Shown here in pieces: positions 35,195-43,700 of a stretch of DNA of 64,000 nucleotides. The stretch covers positions 1,059,785 to 1,123,784 of the forward strand of contig KB906725.1 of assembly GCA_000381565.1 (NCBI GenBank), in the 5' to 3' direction. The translations under genes and the position numbers were made by a program. Under the pieces are notes generated by a model. The model ran no database searches. It was not told where the DNA came from and saw only the letters and a list, made by a program, of their open reading frames with translations. The first letter of the stretch is position 1; every line of letters starts with the position of its first letter. The DNA is from Oxalobacteraceae bacterium AB_14 (lineage in GTDB: Bacteria; Pseudomonadota; Gammaproteobacteria; Burkholderiales; Burkholderiaceae_D).

Positions 35195-35220
35195 GTCGTT
35201 CCCGCGTGCGCGGGAACGAC
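35195..35220. repeat. Perfect palindrome related to the REP-like repeat at 16 kb
   Basis: Arms GTCGTTCCCGCG and CGCGGGAACGAC flank a central TG. The arm sequence matches the outer arm of the element at 16082-16159. It lies between the halogenase start and the receptor terminator. Confidence 0.8.
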
Positions 35221-35248
35221 GCATTAACGGATGGCTTAAAGTCTAACC

Positions 35249-35276
35249 GAAAAGGGCCGCTGCCAGGCAGCGGCCC
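35249..35276 (-). terminator. Intrinsic terminator of the TonB receptor gene
   Basis: An 11-bp stem (GGGCCGCTGCC / GGCAGCGGCCC) is followed on the minus strand by TTTT, 19 bases after the receptor stop codon. It separates the receptor from the downstream halogenase genes, at least partly. Confidence 0.8.
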
Positions 35277-35295
35277 CGGAACGCTAGCCTACCGC

Positions 35296-38253
35296 TTAAA
35301 ACTTGTAGCGGGCGCCGACCATGTAGCGCGGCCCCTGCTGCGTCACCGATTCCAGCTGCTGCTGGGTACGGCTGTGCGTGCGCTGGATCGAGTTGCCGAC
35401 GTTGATGCCCTCGAACTGAAGGCTCAGCTTCTCGTTGACGTTGTAGCCGATGCTGACGTCGACCTGGCCGTACGCCTCGACGTACTGCGGGTTCGGGCCG
35501 GAGCCGTCAAACGTCGACGACAGGAACTCGCCGCGCCAGTTGTAGGCCAGGCGGGCGGTGAAGTTCTTGTCCTCGTAGATGCCGACCACGTTCGACGAGT
35601 TCGACAGGCCGACCAGCGCGAACTGCTCGCCGATCCTGGCGTTGTCGTACTTCAGGCCCGAATGCACATAGGTGTAGTTGGTCGACACGCCGAAGCCGCT
35701 GTTGCCGAACATGTGCTGCAAGTTCACCTCCAGGCCGTTCAGGCTGGCCGCCTTCTGGTTGGAGAAGGAGTTGATCTTGAAGTTGGCGATCGGATCGCTC
35801 GGCTGGCCGACGATGGTGCCGGTGGCGTGGCCGTTGGCATCGGCGCCGCGCGTCACGCCCGGCGCGCCGTTGTGGTTCTTGAAGATGAAGTCGCGGATGC
35901 AGGTGGTGTCGGCGTTGGTGCAGCCGCTGGCCAGCGCTTCGTTCCAGTATTGGCCGCCGACCGGGGTGTGCAGGTTGAACGGGGTGGCGTCGAACTGCGA
36001 CTGGCCGGCGTAGTTTTCCAGGTTCTTGCGGAAGTAGCCCAGCGAGAAGAAGTTCTGCTTGCCGTAGTACCACTCGTAGGACAGGTCCAGGTTCTTGGAC
36101 TTGACCGGTTTCAGCGACGGATTGCCCTGGTTGCCGGTGCCGCCGTCGGCGCGCGTCAGCGAATTGAGCGTGGTGCCGCCCTGGATTTGGTCGTAGCGCG
36201 GACGGCCGATGGTCTCGCCCAGGCTCAGGCGCAGCTTCTGGTCCTTGGTGAGCTCGATGTCGGAGTCAAAGCTCGGCAGCAGGTTGTGGTACTTGCCGGT
36301 CAACGTGGTGAAGGTTGGATCGCCGAAGGTGATCGGCAACTCGTTCTGCGAGACCCAGCTGATGCCGGTCGCGGCCGGCACCAGTGCGGTCGAGGTGACG
36401 TCGGTGGTTTCGTAGCGCAGGCCGATCGAGGTGCGGATCGGCAGCTTGGTGTCCCAGTCGGTGTTGAACTGGATGTAGGCCGACTTCGATTTCTCGGTGG
36501 TGCGGGCGTCGTTGTCGAAGATGGTCTTCGGCAGATACAGCGCCGGCTGGCCGGACGCGGTGGCCGCCAGCTGGCGCACCTGGGCGAAGTTGAAGGTGTA
36601 GAACTGGTTGAACAGGTTGGGGCTGCCGCTGCCGTCGATATGGTCGAAGTACTGCGCCACCGACGCCGGATGGAACACGCTGGCCGGATAGTCGGACGGC
36701 TTGGTGGCGCCGCCCCAGGTGTCGCGCTGCTGGTTGGAGAAGGCCGAGCGGTTCTTGACCTCGGACGCGGTGGCGCCGAATTTCAGCTCGGACGCGTCCA
36801 GCACTTGCCAGGCGCCCTTGACCTGTGTCTGGTCGACCTCGCCCTTCATGTAGCCGTTGGTGAACACCGAGCCGGTGACCTGCTGCGGCGCCTTGGTGAA
36901 GTCGGCGCCGACAATGCTCAGCACCGGGAAATCGTGGCTGAAGTCGGCTGTGGTGTCGCCGCGGCTGAAGCTGGCCGTGCCGAGCGTGTTGCTCGAACCG
37001 AAGGGGCTGTCGGCCTTGGATTCGGCGCTCGAGTGGTGGGTGTCGAGTTCGAAGCGCAGCGCGTTGGTCGGCCTCCACACGGCGTTGAAGCCCAGCGATT
37101 TGTTCTGCGTCCTGGTGGCGAAGTCGGCTCCGCCCATGGCGATGTCGGAGCTGGCGATCCCGGTGTCCTTGTTGGGAGGGATGAGTTCCTTGTAGATCAG
37201 CGGGCTGGAGACGGGGCCGCTGGTCCACGAACTGGTCGACGGGCCGAAGTTGAACCAGGCCGACAGGTCGTTGCGCTTGGTCTGGATCTTGTTTTCGGAG
37301 TAGGTGTAGTCCAGCGTGGTGACCAGCTTGTCGGTCGGCTTGTACTGCAAGGTCAGCTGGGCGTTGCTGCGCTGGCGCTTGACGCCGTTGAAGTTGTAGT
37401 TCAGGTTTTGCGGCACCGAGTACAGATTGGCCCCGGTCGGGCGGTTGATCGCGCCATCCTGCGGAATCGTGCCCCAGGTGTTTTCGTCGCCGCGGAACGG
37501 GCCCTTCCAGCCGTTGGAGACGGCCGCGGTGTTGTAGCCCAGGTTGCGCTCCTGGTAGCTGCCGGTCAGCGCCACGCCGAACTTGTTGTTGTCGAAGGTG
37601 TTCGAGTACAGGCCGGACAGTTCCGGCGTGGTCGAGCGGCTGGCCTTGACGTCGCCCGGCAGGTTGCCGTTGGTGCTGTCGTACACGCCCTTGACGCCGA
37701 CGCTCGAATGCATGCCGGGACGGTCGAACGGCCGCGCCGTCATCACGTTGACGGTGGCGCCGATGCCGCCGGTCGGCGTTTCGGCGCGGCTGGTCTTGTA
37801 CACCTGCAGCTGGGAGATGGCTTCCGACGCCAGGTTGGCGAAGTCGAAGGCGCGGCCGTTGAGGTCGCCCAGGTTGGAGGTCGGCATCTGGCGGCCGTTC
37901 AGCAGCACCAGGTTGAAGTCGGGGCCGACGCCGCGCACGGTGATCTTCGAGCCCTCGCCGATCGAGCGGTCGATCGACACGCCGGAAATGCGCTGCAGCG
38001 ATTCGGCCAGGTTGGTGTCGGGGAACTTGCCGATGTCCTCGGCCACGATGCCGTCGACGATGCCGTCGGAATTGCGTTTCAGGTTCATCGAGGACAGCAA
38101 GCTCTGGCGTATGCCGGTCACGACCACGCTCTGGACTTCCGGCTCTGCTGCCTTGACGGACGCTTCCTGCGCCAGTGCCTGCCCGGCCGCCGCCGCGCAG
38201 GCACTGGCCACCGCCAGGCTGATTAATTTCTGTCGTGTCTTTGGATAATGCAT
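35296..38253 (-). CDS. TonB-dependent receptor, carbohydrate-type (Caulobacter class)
   Basis: The protein has 985 residues from ATG 38253, chosen because AGGAG lies 5 bases upstream. It has a signal peptide (MHYPKTRQKLISLAVASACA ... QALAQ), a TonB-box stretch (VQSVVVTGIRQSL), a plug (IGKFPDTNLAESLQRISGVSIDR, SKITVRGVGPDFNLVLLNGRQMP) and a long barrel ending RYMVGARYKF. The pattern GIRxSLxxxxxxKRxxxxIVDxIVAEDIGKFPD is typical of the TonB receptors that import oligosaccharides such as maltodextrins. A divergent LacI regulator, a halogenase/SapC/cupin unit downstream and a pullulanase 6 kb away support that role. A LacI-type palindrome at 38309-38324 lies 56 bases upstream of the start. Confidence 0.9.
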   Translation of the reverse strand: MHYPKTRQKLISLAVASACAAAAGQALAQEASVKAAEPEVQSVVVTGIRQSLLSSMNLKRNSDGIVDGIVAEDIGKFPDTNLAESLQRISGVSIDRSIGEGSKITVRGVGPDFNLVLLNGRQMPTSNLGDLNGRAFDFANLASEAISQLQVYKTSRAETPTGGIGATVNVMTARPFDRPGMHSSVGVKGVYDSTNGNLPGDVKASRSTTPELSGLYSNTFDNNKFGVALTGSYQERNLGYNTAAVSNGWKGPFRGDENTWGTIPQDGAINRPTGANLYSVPQNLNYNFNGVKRQRSNAQLTLQYKPTDKLVTTLDYTYSENKIQTKRNDLSAWFNFGPSTSSWTSGPVSSPLIYKELIPPNKDTGIASSDIAMGGADFATRTQNKSLGFNAVWRPTNALRFELDTHHSSAESKADSPFGSSNTLGTASFSRGDTTADFSHDFPVLSIVGADFTKAPQQVTGSVFTNGYMKGEVDQTQVKGAWQVLDASELKFGATASEVKNRSAFSNQQRDTWGGATKPSDYPASVFHPASVAQYFDHIDGSGSPNLFNQFYTFNFAQVRQLAATASGQPALYLPKTIFDNDARTTEKSKSAYIQFNTDWDTKLPIRTSIGLRYETTDVTSTALVPAATGISWVSQNELPITFGDPTFTTLTGKYHNLLPSFDSDIELTKDQKLRLSLGETIGRPRYDQIQGGTTLNSLTRADGGTGNQGNPSLKPVKSKNLDLSYEWYYGKQNFFSLGYFRKNLENYAGQSQFDATPFNLHTPVGGQYWNEALASGCTNADTTCIRDFIFKNHNGAPGVTRGADANGHATGTIVGQPSDPIANFKINSFSNQKAASLNGLEVNLQHMFGNSGFGVSTNYTYVHSGLKYDNARIGEQFALVGLSNSSNVVGIYEDKNFTARLAYNWRGEFLSSTFDGSGPNPQYVEAYGQVDVSIGYNVNEKLSLQFEGINVGNSIQRTHSRTQQQLESVTQQGPRYMVGARYKF

Positions 38254-38308
38254 GTTATCTCCTGTGTTTTTATGAACAGCTCGCTTTGCCACTTTCCCCA
38301 ACCTAGAT

Positions 38309-38324
38309 TTGGAAAGGTTTCCAA
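38309..38324. promoter_or_regulatory. Putative LacI-family operator in front of the TonB receptor gene
   Basis: TTGGAAAGGTTTCCAA has 7-bp inverted arms (TTGGAAA / TTTCCAA) around GG. LacI/GalR proteins bind such palindromes with a central CpG or similar; a close relative lies at 38432-38445 and a third at 39566-39577. Confidence 0.65.
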
Positions 38325-38431
38325 TTCATGAGGCAAATATAGCACCGAACGAATTTCAAAGTCAATTTGCAATGCCGCATAAGCCGGCCCCGGTTTTCGT
38401 TGACAGAGGAAATCAAGCCGTGCACCATGTC

Positions 38432-38445
38432 TGGGAACGTTTCCA
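38432..38445. promoter_or_regulatory. Putative LacI-family operator before the LacI gene
   Basis: TGGGAACGTTTCCA is a palindrome with one mismatched pair and the central CG common to LacI/GalR sites. It lies 41 bases before the proposed GTG start of the regulator, consistent with autoregulation. Confidence 0.6.
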
Positions 38446-38485
38446 AAAAGAGACACTTTTCAACCATCGGGGAAATGCACCAGCC

Positions 38486-39529
38486 GTGGCCACCATCAAA
38501 GACGTAGCCCGCCTCGCGGGTGTGGGACTGGGAACCGCTTCGCGCGTGGTCAGCGGCAAGGGCTCGGTATCGCCGGCCACGCTGGCCAAGGTCAGGGCGG
38601 CCATCGAGCAGCTGGACTTCCGGCCCTCGCACGCGGCGCGCACCCTGCTGTCGGGCTCGAGCCAGATGATAGGCGTGTACATCCCGGTGCTCAGCGGCAC
38701 CTTCTACACGCCCATCCTGCAAATCATCGACAATGAATTGCGCGCCGCCGGCCTGCACATGGTGGTCGCCTTCGGCGCCGGCCTGGGCGGCGCGCGCCAG
38801 CAGGCGATCGAGGGCATCGCCTTCCTGATCGAACGCGGCTGCGACGGCCTGATCCTGATGACCAATGTGCTGCAGGAGGAAGACATCGGCGCGCTGCGCT
38901 TCAAGCACGAGCGCATGGTGGTGCTCAACCACAGCTTCGACGCCATCGCCGGCCAGTGCTTCACGGTCGACCACACGCTGGGCGGACGGATGGCGGCGCG
39001 CGCCTTGCTCGACCACGGCCACCGGCAGATCGCCGTGGTGGCCGGCCCGGCCAGCCTGCCGGACAACGTGGTGCGGGTCAACGCCTTCCTGGCCGAGCTG
39101 CAGGCCAATGGCGTCGACACCGGCCAGCTGTGGCTGACCGAGCGCGACTTTTCGCCGGCCGGCGGCTGGTCGGCGGCCAAGGAGCTGATGGACTCCAGGC
39201 ACCCGTGCAGCGCGCTGTTCTGCGCCAACGACGAGATGGCGGTGGGCGCGCTGTCGTATTTCCAGGAGGCCGGCATCCGCGTGCCGCACCAGCTGTCGGT
39301 GATCGGCTACGACGATACGCCCAGCGCGGAATTCTCGGCGCCGCGCCTGACCACGGTGCACATGCCGTGGCGCGAGATGACGCAGAACGGCATCAACGCG
39401 CTGCTCAACAGCTGCTACGACCTGCAGCGCCCCGTCACGCGCGGCTATCCGGTGTCGATGACCTTGCGCGCCTCGCTGGCCGCGCTGCCGGCGGCCGCCA
39501 AGCCGGCGCGCCGCCGCAAGCCGGCCTGA
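38486..39529 (+). CDS. LacI family transcriptional regulator
   Basis: The start is GTG 38486 (347 residues), since the helix-turn-helix begins at once (VATIKDVARLAGVGLGTASRVVSGKGSV); longer frames run through the operator region. GGGGAA lies 11 bases upstream. The sugar-binding periplasmic-type core follows (MIGVYIPVLSGTFYTPILQII, DGLILMTNVLQEEDIGAL, FTVDHTLGGRMAARALLDHGH, SALFCANDEMAVGALSYFQE, LSVIGYDDTPSAEFSAPRLTT) and a basic tail ends the protein. It is expected to repress the divergent receptor and, through the palindrome at 39566, the next receptor, with an unknown sugar as inducer. Confidence 0.9.
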   Translation: MATIKDVARLAGVGLGTASRVVSGKGSVSPATLAKVRAAIEQLDFRPSHAARTLLSGSSQMIGVYIPVLSGTFYTPILQIIDNELRAAGLHMVVAFGAGLGGARQQAIEGIAFLIERGCDGLILMTNVLQEEDIGALRFKHERMVVLNHSFDAIAGQCFTVDHTLGGRMAARALLDHGHRQIAVVAGPASLPDNVVRVNAFLAELQANGVDTGQLWLTERDFSPAGGWSAAKELMDSRHPCSALFCANDEMAVGALSYFQEAGIRVPHQLSVIGYDDTPSAEFSAPRLTTVHMPWREMTQNGINALLNSCYDLQRPVTRGYPVSMTLRASLAALPAAAKPARRRKPA

Positions 39530-39565
39530 GCGCCGCGCCTGGAAACAATGTTCGAATGCCAATGG

Positions 39566-39577
39566 GAAAACGTTTTC
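39566..39577. promoter_or_regulatory. Putative LacI-family operator upstream of the second TonB receptor
   Basis: GAAAACGTTTTC is a perfect 12-bp palindrome with central CG, in a GGAAA-rich stretch (also GGAAAC at 39541 and 39628), 166 bases before the receptor start. It resembles the two palindromes around the LacI gene. Confidence 0.6.
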
Positions 39578-39742
39578 ATCGTTGTTAATTTGCAGCATGA
39601 ATCTGGTTTCACGGTGAAGTTTAGTGGAAACAATAGACGGTCAGTAATGATGTCTATACATTCATCCGTAGCAACAATCATCGCGTAGCACCACGTTGCT
39701 ATCAACAGCTACTCAACATCACGAAAATAAAAGAGATCGCAC

Positions 39743-42379
39743 ATGAAGAAGAATTTCCCATTTGCAGCGTTGTTGTTGTCCGCCAGCCCCTACGTCCTGG
39801 CTCAAGCCCAGGCCGAGGCCAGCGCCGTCGCTCCAGCCGCCGCCGCGCAGACTGCCGCCGCGGCCGACGCGACGCCGGACGACATCCAGAAAGTGGTGAT
39901 TGTTTCCACCGGCAGCCGCGGCGCCCAGCGCACGCTGGTCGACACCCCGGTCCCGATCGACATCATCGGTGCGCGCGACCTCGGCAAGACCGGCCAGGCC
40001 ACGCTCGATAAATCCCTGCAATTCCGCGTGCCGTCCTTCAACACCGTGCAGACCCCGGTGAACGACGCCACCTCGCTGCTCGATCCTTACGAGATCCGCA
40101 ACATGGGCCCGAGCCGGGTGCTGATCCTGGTGAACGGCAAGCGCAAGAATTCCAGCGCGCTGATCTACACCCAGACCTCCCCGGGTCGCGGCGAAAGCGG
40201 CGCCGACATTTCGGCGATCCCGGTCGACGCCATCAAGCGCATCGAAGTGCTGCGCGACGGCGCCTCGGCCCAGTATGGTTCCGACGCGATCGCCGGCGTG
40301 GTCAACATCATCCTCAAGGACAACGCCGAAGGCGGCTCGGTCACCGCGCGCGGCGGCATCACCCACGAGAGCGACGGCAAGATGGGCGGCCTGTCGCTGA
40401 ACCAGGGCTTGCCGCTGGGCGGCGACCGCGGCTTCTTCAACTACACGCTCGACGTCTCCAAGGTCGGCCTGTCCAACCGTCCCGGCAAGGTCGACGGTCG
40501 CGGCGAAGCCAGCGACTTCGGCGCCGACCTGAACAGCCAGGTGCTGCCTTTCCTGGCCACGCATCCGGACGCCGGCAACATCAACGGCTCGCCGGAGACC
40601 CGCTCCGCCAAGGCCGAGTTCAACACCCGCTTCGACCTCAGCGACACCACCAGCCTGTATGCCAACGCCGCCTACGTGAACAAGAAGGTCAACTCCTTCG
40701 CCAACTACCGCACGCCGTACTGGCGCCCGACCGACTACGGCCTGCTGCATCCGGCCGGCTCCACCTATGTCGGCTATGTGCCGACCTTCGTCGGCACGCT
40801 GGACGACTACAACGCCACCGGCGGCAGCAAGTTCCTGGTGGGCGACTGGAACGCCGACGTCAGCCTGACCTACGGCGGCAACAAGCAGGGCTACGCGGTC
40901 GGCAACTCGGTCAACCGCGGCATGCAGGAAGACTACCTTAACCACGTCATCACCACGCCGTCGCCGACCAGCTTTGACGCCGGCGGCGTCAAGTTCAGCC
41001 ACTGGGTGCTGAACGGCGACATCTCCAAGCAGCTGAACCAGGACGTCAACTTCTACGCCGGCACCGAGCTGCGCCACGAGAACTATGAAACCATCGCCGG
41101 CGACGCCGCTTCCTACTACGGCAGCGGCGCCGATTCCTACGCCGGCAATGCGCCGGTCAATTCCTTCGGCTCGTCGCGCTCGAACTACGGCGCCTACGCC
41201 GGCGCCACCTGGGACATCTCGCCGGCCTTCCTGATCGACGCCACCGGCCGCTACGAGAAGTACACCGACTTCGGCAGCGCCTTCGTGTGGAAAACTTCCA
41301 CCCGCTACAAGCTCAGCGAGCAGGTCACCTTGCGCGCGTCGGCCTCGACCGGTTTCCGCGCGCCGTCGCTGGCGCAGATCTACACCCAGAAGGCGCAGTA
41401 CTCCTTCGTGCCGGGCAAGGGCATCCTGGTGTCGGGCCTGGTCAACAACGTCTCGACCGCCGCCTCCGCCCTGCAGGTGCCGAAACTGAAGGCCGAGAAG
41501 TCCAACAACATCACGCTGGGCCTGGGCTTCAAGCCGGACAACAACACCAGCATCACCATCGACTACTACAACATCAAGGTCAAGGACCGCATCGTCCTGA
41601 GCACCGAGATCAAGCCGATTTGCAATCGTGACGACTTTACCGGCCCGACCGCCGATGCCGATTACGACGCCTGCGTGGCGGCCAGCCCGCTGGACCAGCA
41701 GCTGGGCAAGGCCAACATCGTCTCGGCCAGCTTCTTCGTCAACGCGCTGACCAGCCGCACCGAGGGCATCGACTATGTCGCCTCGCGCAAGAACATTCCT
41801 TTCGCGGACGGCAAGGTGACGCTCAACCTGTCGGGCAACGTGTCGCTGAAGAACGAACGCGATGGCGCGGTCAACAATCCGGGCCTGATCGCCTCGGCCA
41901 ACCAGTCGGTGCTCAACGCCACGACGGAAGCGCTGATGTTCACCTCGCGTCCGAAGTTCAAGACCATCCTCGGCGCCGACTGGGATTACAAGAAGTTGAA
42001 CCTGTCGCTGAACAACACCGTGTTCGGTCCTACCCACTTCCGCAACGCCGGCATGGACGACAACCTGGAAGTGGCGTTCAAGAGCAAGGTGGTGACGGAC
42101 TTCGCGGTCACCTACGCGCTGACGCCGAGCACCACCTTGTCGTTCAACATCAACAATATGCTCAACACCACGCCGAGCTGGCACTTCAACGCCCGCAACG
42201 CCAAGGGCCAGGCCATCCTGGACAGCAAGGTGGTCGATCCCGCCAGCGGCATGACGCCGGTCGAGGCGCAGTCCAACCTGGTGACCTTCAACGGCCGCTA
42301 CTCGATGGTGACCTACGACGGCTCGCAGTTCAGCCAGCTGGGCCGCACCTTCGCCGCCTCGCTGAACTATCGCTTCTAA
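39743..42379 (+). CDS. TonB-dependent outer-membrane receptor
   Basis: The protein has 878 residues with a signal peptide (MKKNFPFAALLLSASPYVLAQ) and an Ala-rich spacer. A TonB-box-like VVIVSTGSRGAQRTL, the plug (VDTPVPIDIIGARDLGKTG, IRNMGPSRVLILVNGKRKN, IKRIEVLRDGASAQYGSDAIAGVVNI) and a barrel ending FAASLNYRF follow. Two Cys near residues 632 and 650 could form a disulfide in an extracellular loop. It follows the LacI regulator by 213 bases that hold a candidate operator, so both receptors are probably in one regulon. It resembles the receptor at 12535 more than its divergent neighbour at 35296. Confidence 0.88.
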   Translation: MKKNFPFAALLLSASPYVLAQAQAEASAVAPAAAAQTAAAADATPDDIQKVVIVSTGSRGAQRTLVDTPVPIDIIGARDLGKTGQATLDKSLQFRVPSFNTVQTPVNDATSLLDPYEIRNMGPSRVLILVNGKRKNSSALIYTQTSPGRGESGADISAIPVDAIKRIEVLRDGASAQYGSDAIAGVVNIILKDNAEGGSVTARGGITHESDGKMGGLSLNQGLPLGGDRGFFNYTLDVSKVGLSNRPGKVDGRGEASDFGADLNSQVLPFLATHPDAGNINGSPETRSAKAEFNTRFDLSDTTSLYANAAYVNKKVNSFANYRTPYWRPTDYGLLHPAGSTYVGYVPTFVGTLDDYNATGGSKFLVGDWNADVSLTYGGNKQGYAVGNSVNRGMQEDYLNHVITTPSPTSFDAGGVKFSHWVLNGDISKQLNQDVNFYAGTELRHENYETIAGDAASYYGSGADSYAGNAPVNSFGSSRSNYGAYAGATWDISPAFLIDATGRYEKYTDFGSAFVWKTSTRYKLSEQVTLRASASTGFRAPSLAQIYTQKAQYSFVPGKGILVSGLVNNVSTAASALQVPKLKAEKSNNITLGLGFKPDNNTSITIDYYNIKVKDRIVLSTEIKPICNRDDFTGPTADADYDACVAASPLDQQLGKANIVSASFFVNALTSRTEGIDYVASRKNIPFADGKVTLNLSGNVSLKNERDGAVNNPGLIASANQSVLNATTEALMFTSRPKFKTILGADWDYKKLNLSLNNTVFGPTHFRNAGMDDNLEVAFKSKVVTDFAVTYALTPSTTLSFNINNMLNTTPSWHFNARNAKGQAILDSKVVDPASGMTPVEAQSNLVTFNGRYSMVTYDGSQFSQLGRTFAASLNYRF

Positions 42380-42394
42380 GCGGCACGCCGCAGC

Positions 42395-42400
42395 TATAAT
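42395..42400 (+). promoter_or_regulatory. Perfect -10 box before the DUF2058 gene
   Basis: TATAAT stands 55 bases before the DUF2058 start and 16 bases after the receptor stop. No convincing -35 hexamer is seen at 17 bases. If it is used, the following terminator-like hairpin would lie in the 5' leader. Confidence 0.4.
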
Positions 42401-42401
42401 G

Positions 42402-42440
42402 AGGTCCGCGGCTCCGCAAGGGGCGGCGGACCTTTTTTTA
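42402..42440 (+). terminator. Intrinsic terminator after the TonB receptor (possible attenuator for the next gene)
   Basis: An 8-bp stem (AGGTCCGC / GCGGACCT) with an inner stem-capable loop is followed by seven T. It ends 14 bases before the next start codon. Confidence 0.8.
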
Positions 42441-42454
42441 TTGGAGTGGTACAC

Positions 42455-42994
42455 ATGGTTTCGTTACAAGATCAATTGCTGAAGGCCGGCCTGGTGGCCA
42501 AGAACAAGGTCAAGGTCGCCAATCAGGAAAAGAGCAAGCAGAAGAAGGAAGAGCGCCGCACCGGCACCCAGAGCGTCGACGAAGCCAAGCTGGCCGCGCA
42601 GGAGGCGCAGCGCAAGCTGGCCGAGCGCAACCGCGAACTGAACGCCCAGCGCGACGCCGCCGCACAGCAGAAAGCCATCCTGGCGCAGATCGCCCAGATG
42701 GTGCAGCAGAACCGCCAGGACAAGGGCCGCAACGGCGACATCGCCTACCACTACACGCACGGCAGCAAGATCGAGCGCATGTTCGTGACGGCGGCGGTGC
42801 GCGAGCACCTGGTGGCCGGCCGGCTGGTGATCGTGGTGCTCAACGGCGTGGCCGAACTGGTGCCGCGCGTGATCGCCGACAAGATCGCCGAGCGCGACGC
42901 CACGCTGGTGGTGCGCGTCAACAAGAGCGCCAGCGTGGTGGAGGAAGACGACCCTTACGCCGCCTTCCAGATTCCAGACGACCTGATGTGGTAA
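42455..42994 (+). CDS. DUF2058 family protein (YaiL-like)
   Basis: The protein has 179 residues from ATG 42455, with GGAG 8 bases upstream. It begins MVSLQDQLLKAGLVAKNKVK, followed by a charged coiled-coil (about 20-85, KQKKEERRTGTQ ... QRKLAERNRELNAQRDAAAQQKA) and a C-terminal conserved domain (IAYHYTHGSKIERMFVTAAVREHLVAGRLVIV, RVIADKIAERD). This is the DUF2058/YaiL family of small cytoplasmic proteins thought to contact ribosomes or nucleoid, but with no established function. Its stop codon directly abuts that of the convergent DJ-1 family gene (42994/42995). Confidence 0.85.
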   Translation: MVSLQDQLLKAGLVAKNKVKVANQEKSKQKKEERRTGTQSVDEAKLAAQEAQRKLAERNRELNAQRDAAAQQKAILAQIAQMVQQNRQDKGRNGDIAYHYTHGSKIERMFVTAAVREHLVAGRLVIVVLNGVAELVPRVIADKIAERDATLVVRVNKSASVVEEDDPYAAFQIPDDLMW

Positions 42995-43672
42995 TCAGGC
43001 CAGCAGCTTGAGCAGGGCCGCCGCCGCCGCTTCCGACGAGGCCGGATTCTGGCCGGTGACCAGCAGGCCGTCGGTGACGGCGTAGGCTTGCCAGTCGGCC
43101 AGCTTGGTGTAGAGGCCGCCGTGTTCCTTCAGCATGTCCTCGACCAGGAAGGGCACGACCTGGGTCAGGCCGACCGCTTCCTCCTCGCTGTTGGTGAAGC
43201 CGGTCACCTGCCTGCCGCGCACCAGCGGGCTGCCGTCGGCCGCCTTCACGTGGCGCAGCACGCCGGGCGCGTGGCACACCGCCGCCACCGGCTTGCCGGC
43301 CGCCAGCATCGCCTCGATCAGCGCGATCGAGGCGCGGTCCTCGGCCAAGTCCCACAGCGGGCCGTGGCCGCCCGGATAGAACACGGCGTCGAAGTCGGCC
43401 GCCGAGACCTCGGCCAGCTTGCCGGTGTGGGCCAGCACGGCTTGCGCGGCGGCGTCGGCCTTGAAGCGGATGGTGGCCGGGGTTTGCGATTCCGGCGCGT
43501 CGCTCTTCGGGTCCAGCGGCGGCTGGCCGCCCAGCGGCGACACCACCGTCAGCTGCGCGCCGGCTTCCTTTAGCGCGTAGTAAGGCGCGGCGAATTCCTC
43601 CAGCCAGAAGCCGGTCTTGTGGCCGGTGTTGCCCAGCTGGTCGTGCGAGGTGAGTACCATCAGGATGTTCAT
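42995..43672 (-). CDS. DJ-1/PfpI family protein (class I glutamine amidotransferase-like, possible glyoxalase III)
   Basis: The protein has 225 residues. The nucleophile Cys sits in VAAVCHAPGVLRHV (about 133), after a Glu-bearing N-terminal segment (TGFWLEEFAAPYYALKEAG) and the glycine-rich GGHGPLWDL. This arrangement matches Hsp31/YajL-type proteins, several of which convert methylglyoxal to lactate. The gene lies 28 bases downstream of an iron-containing alcohol dehydrogenase on the same strand, in a TetR-controlled unit. That supports a role in reactive aldehyde detoxification. Confidence 0.87.
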   Translation of the reverse strand: MNILMVLTSHDQLGNTGHKTGFWLEEFAAPYYALKEAGAQLTVVSPLGGQPPLDPKSDAPESQTPATIRFKADAAAQAVLAHTGKLAEVSAADFDAVFYPGGHGPLWDLAEDRASIALIEAMLAAGKPVAAVCHAPGVLRHVKAADGSPLVRGRQVTGFTNSEEEAVGLTQVVPFLVEDMLKEHGGLYTKLADWQAYAVTDGLLVTGQNPASSEAAAAALLKLLA

Positions 43673-43700
43673 GTCGTGTCCTTGTGTGTTGTGGAGGGGC

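Noticed and set aside
35195..35220. The palindrome as terminator of the TonB receptor
   Set aside because: A better hairpin with T run lies at 35249-35276 nearer to the stop, and the palindrome matches a dispersed repeat.
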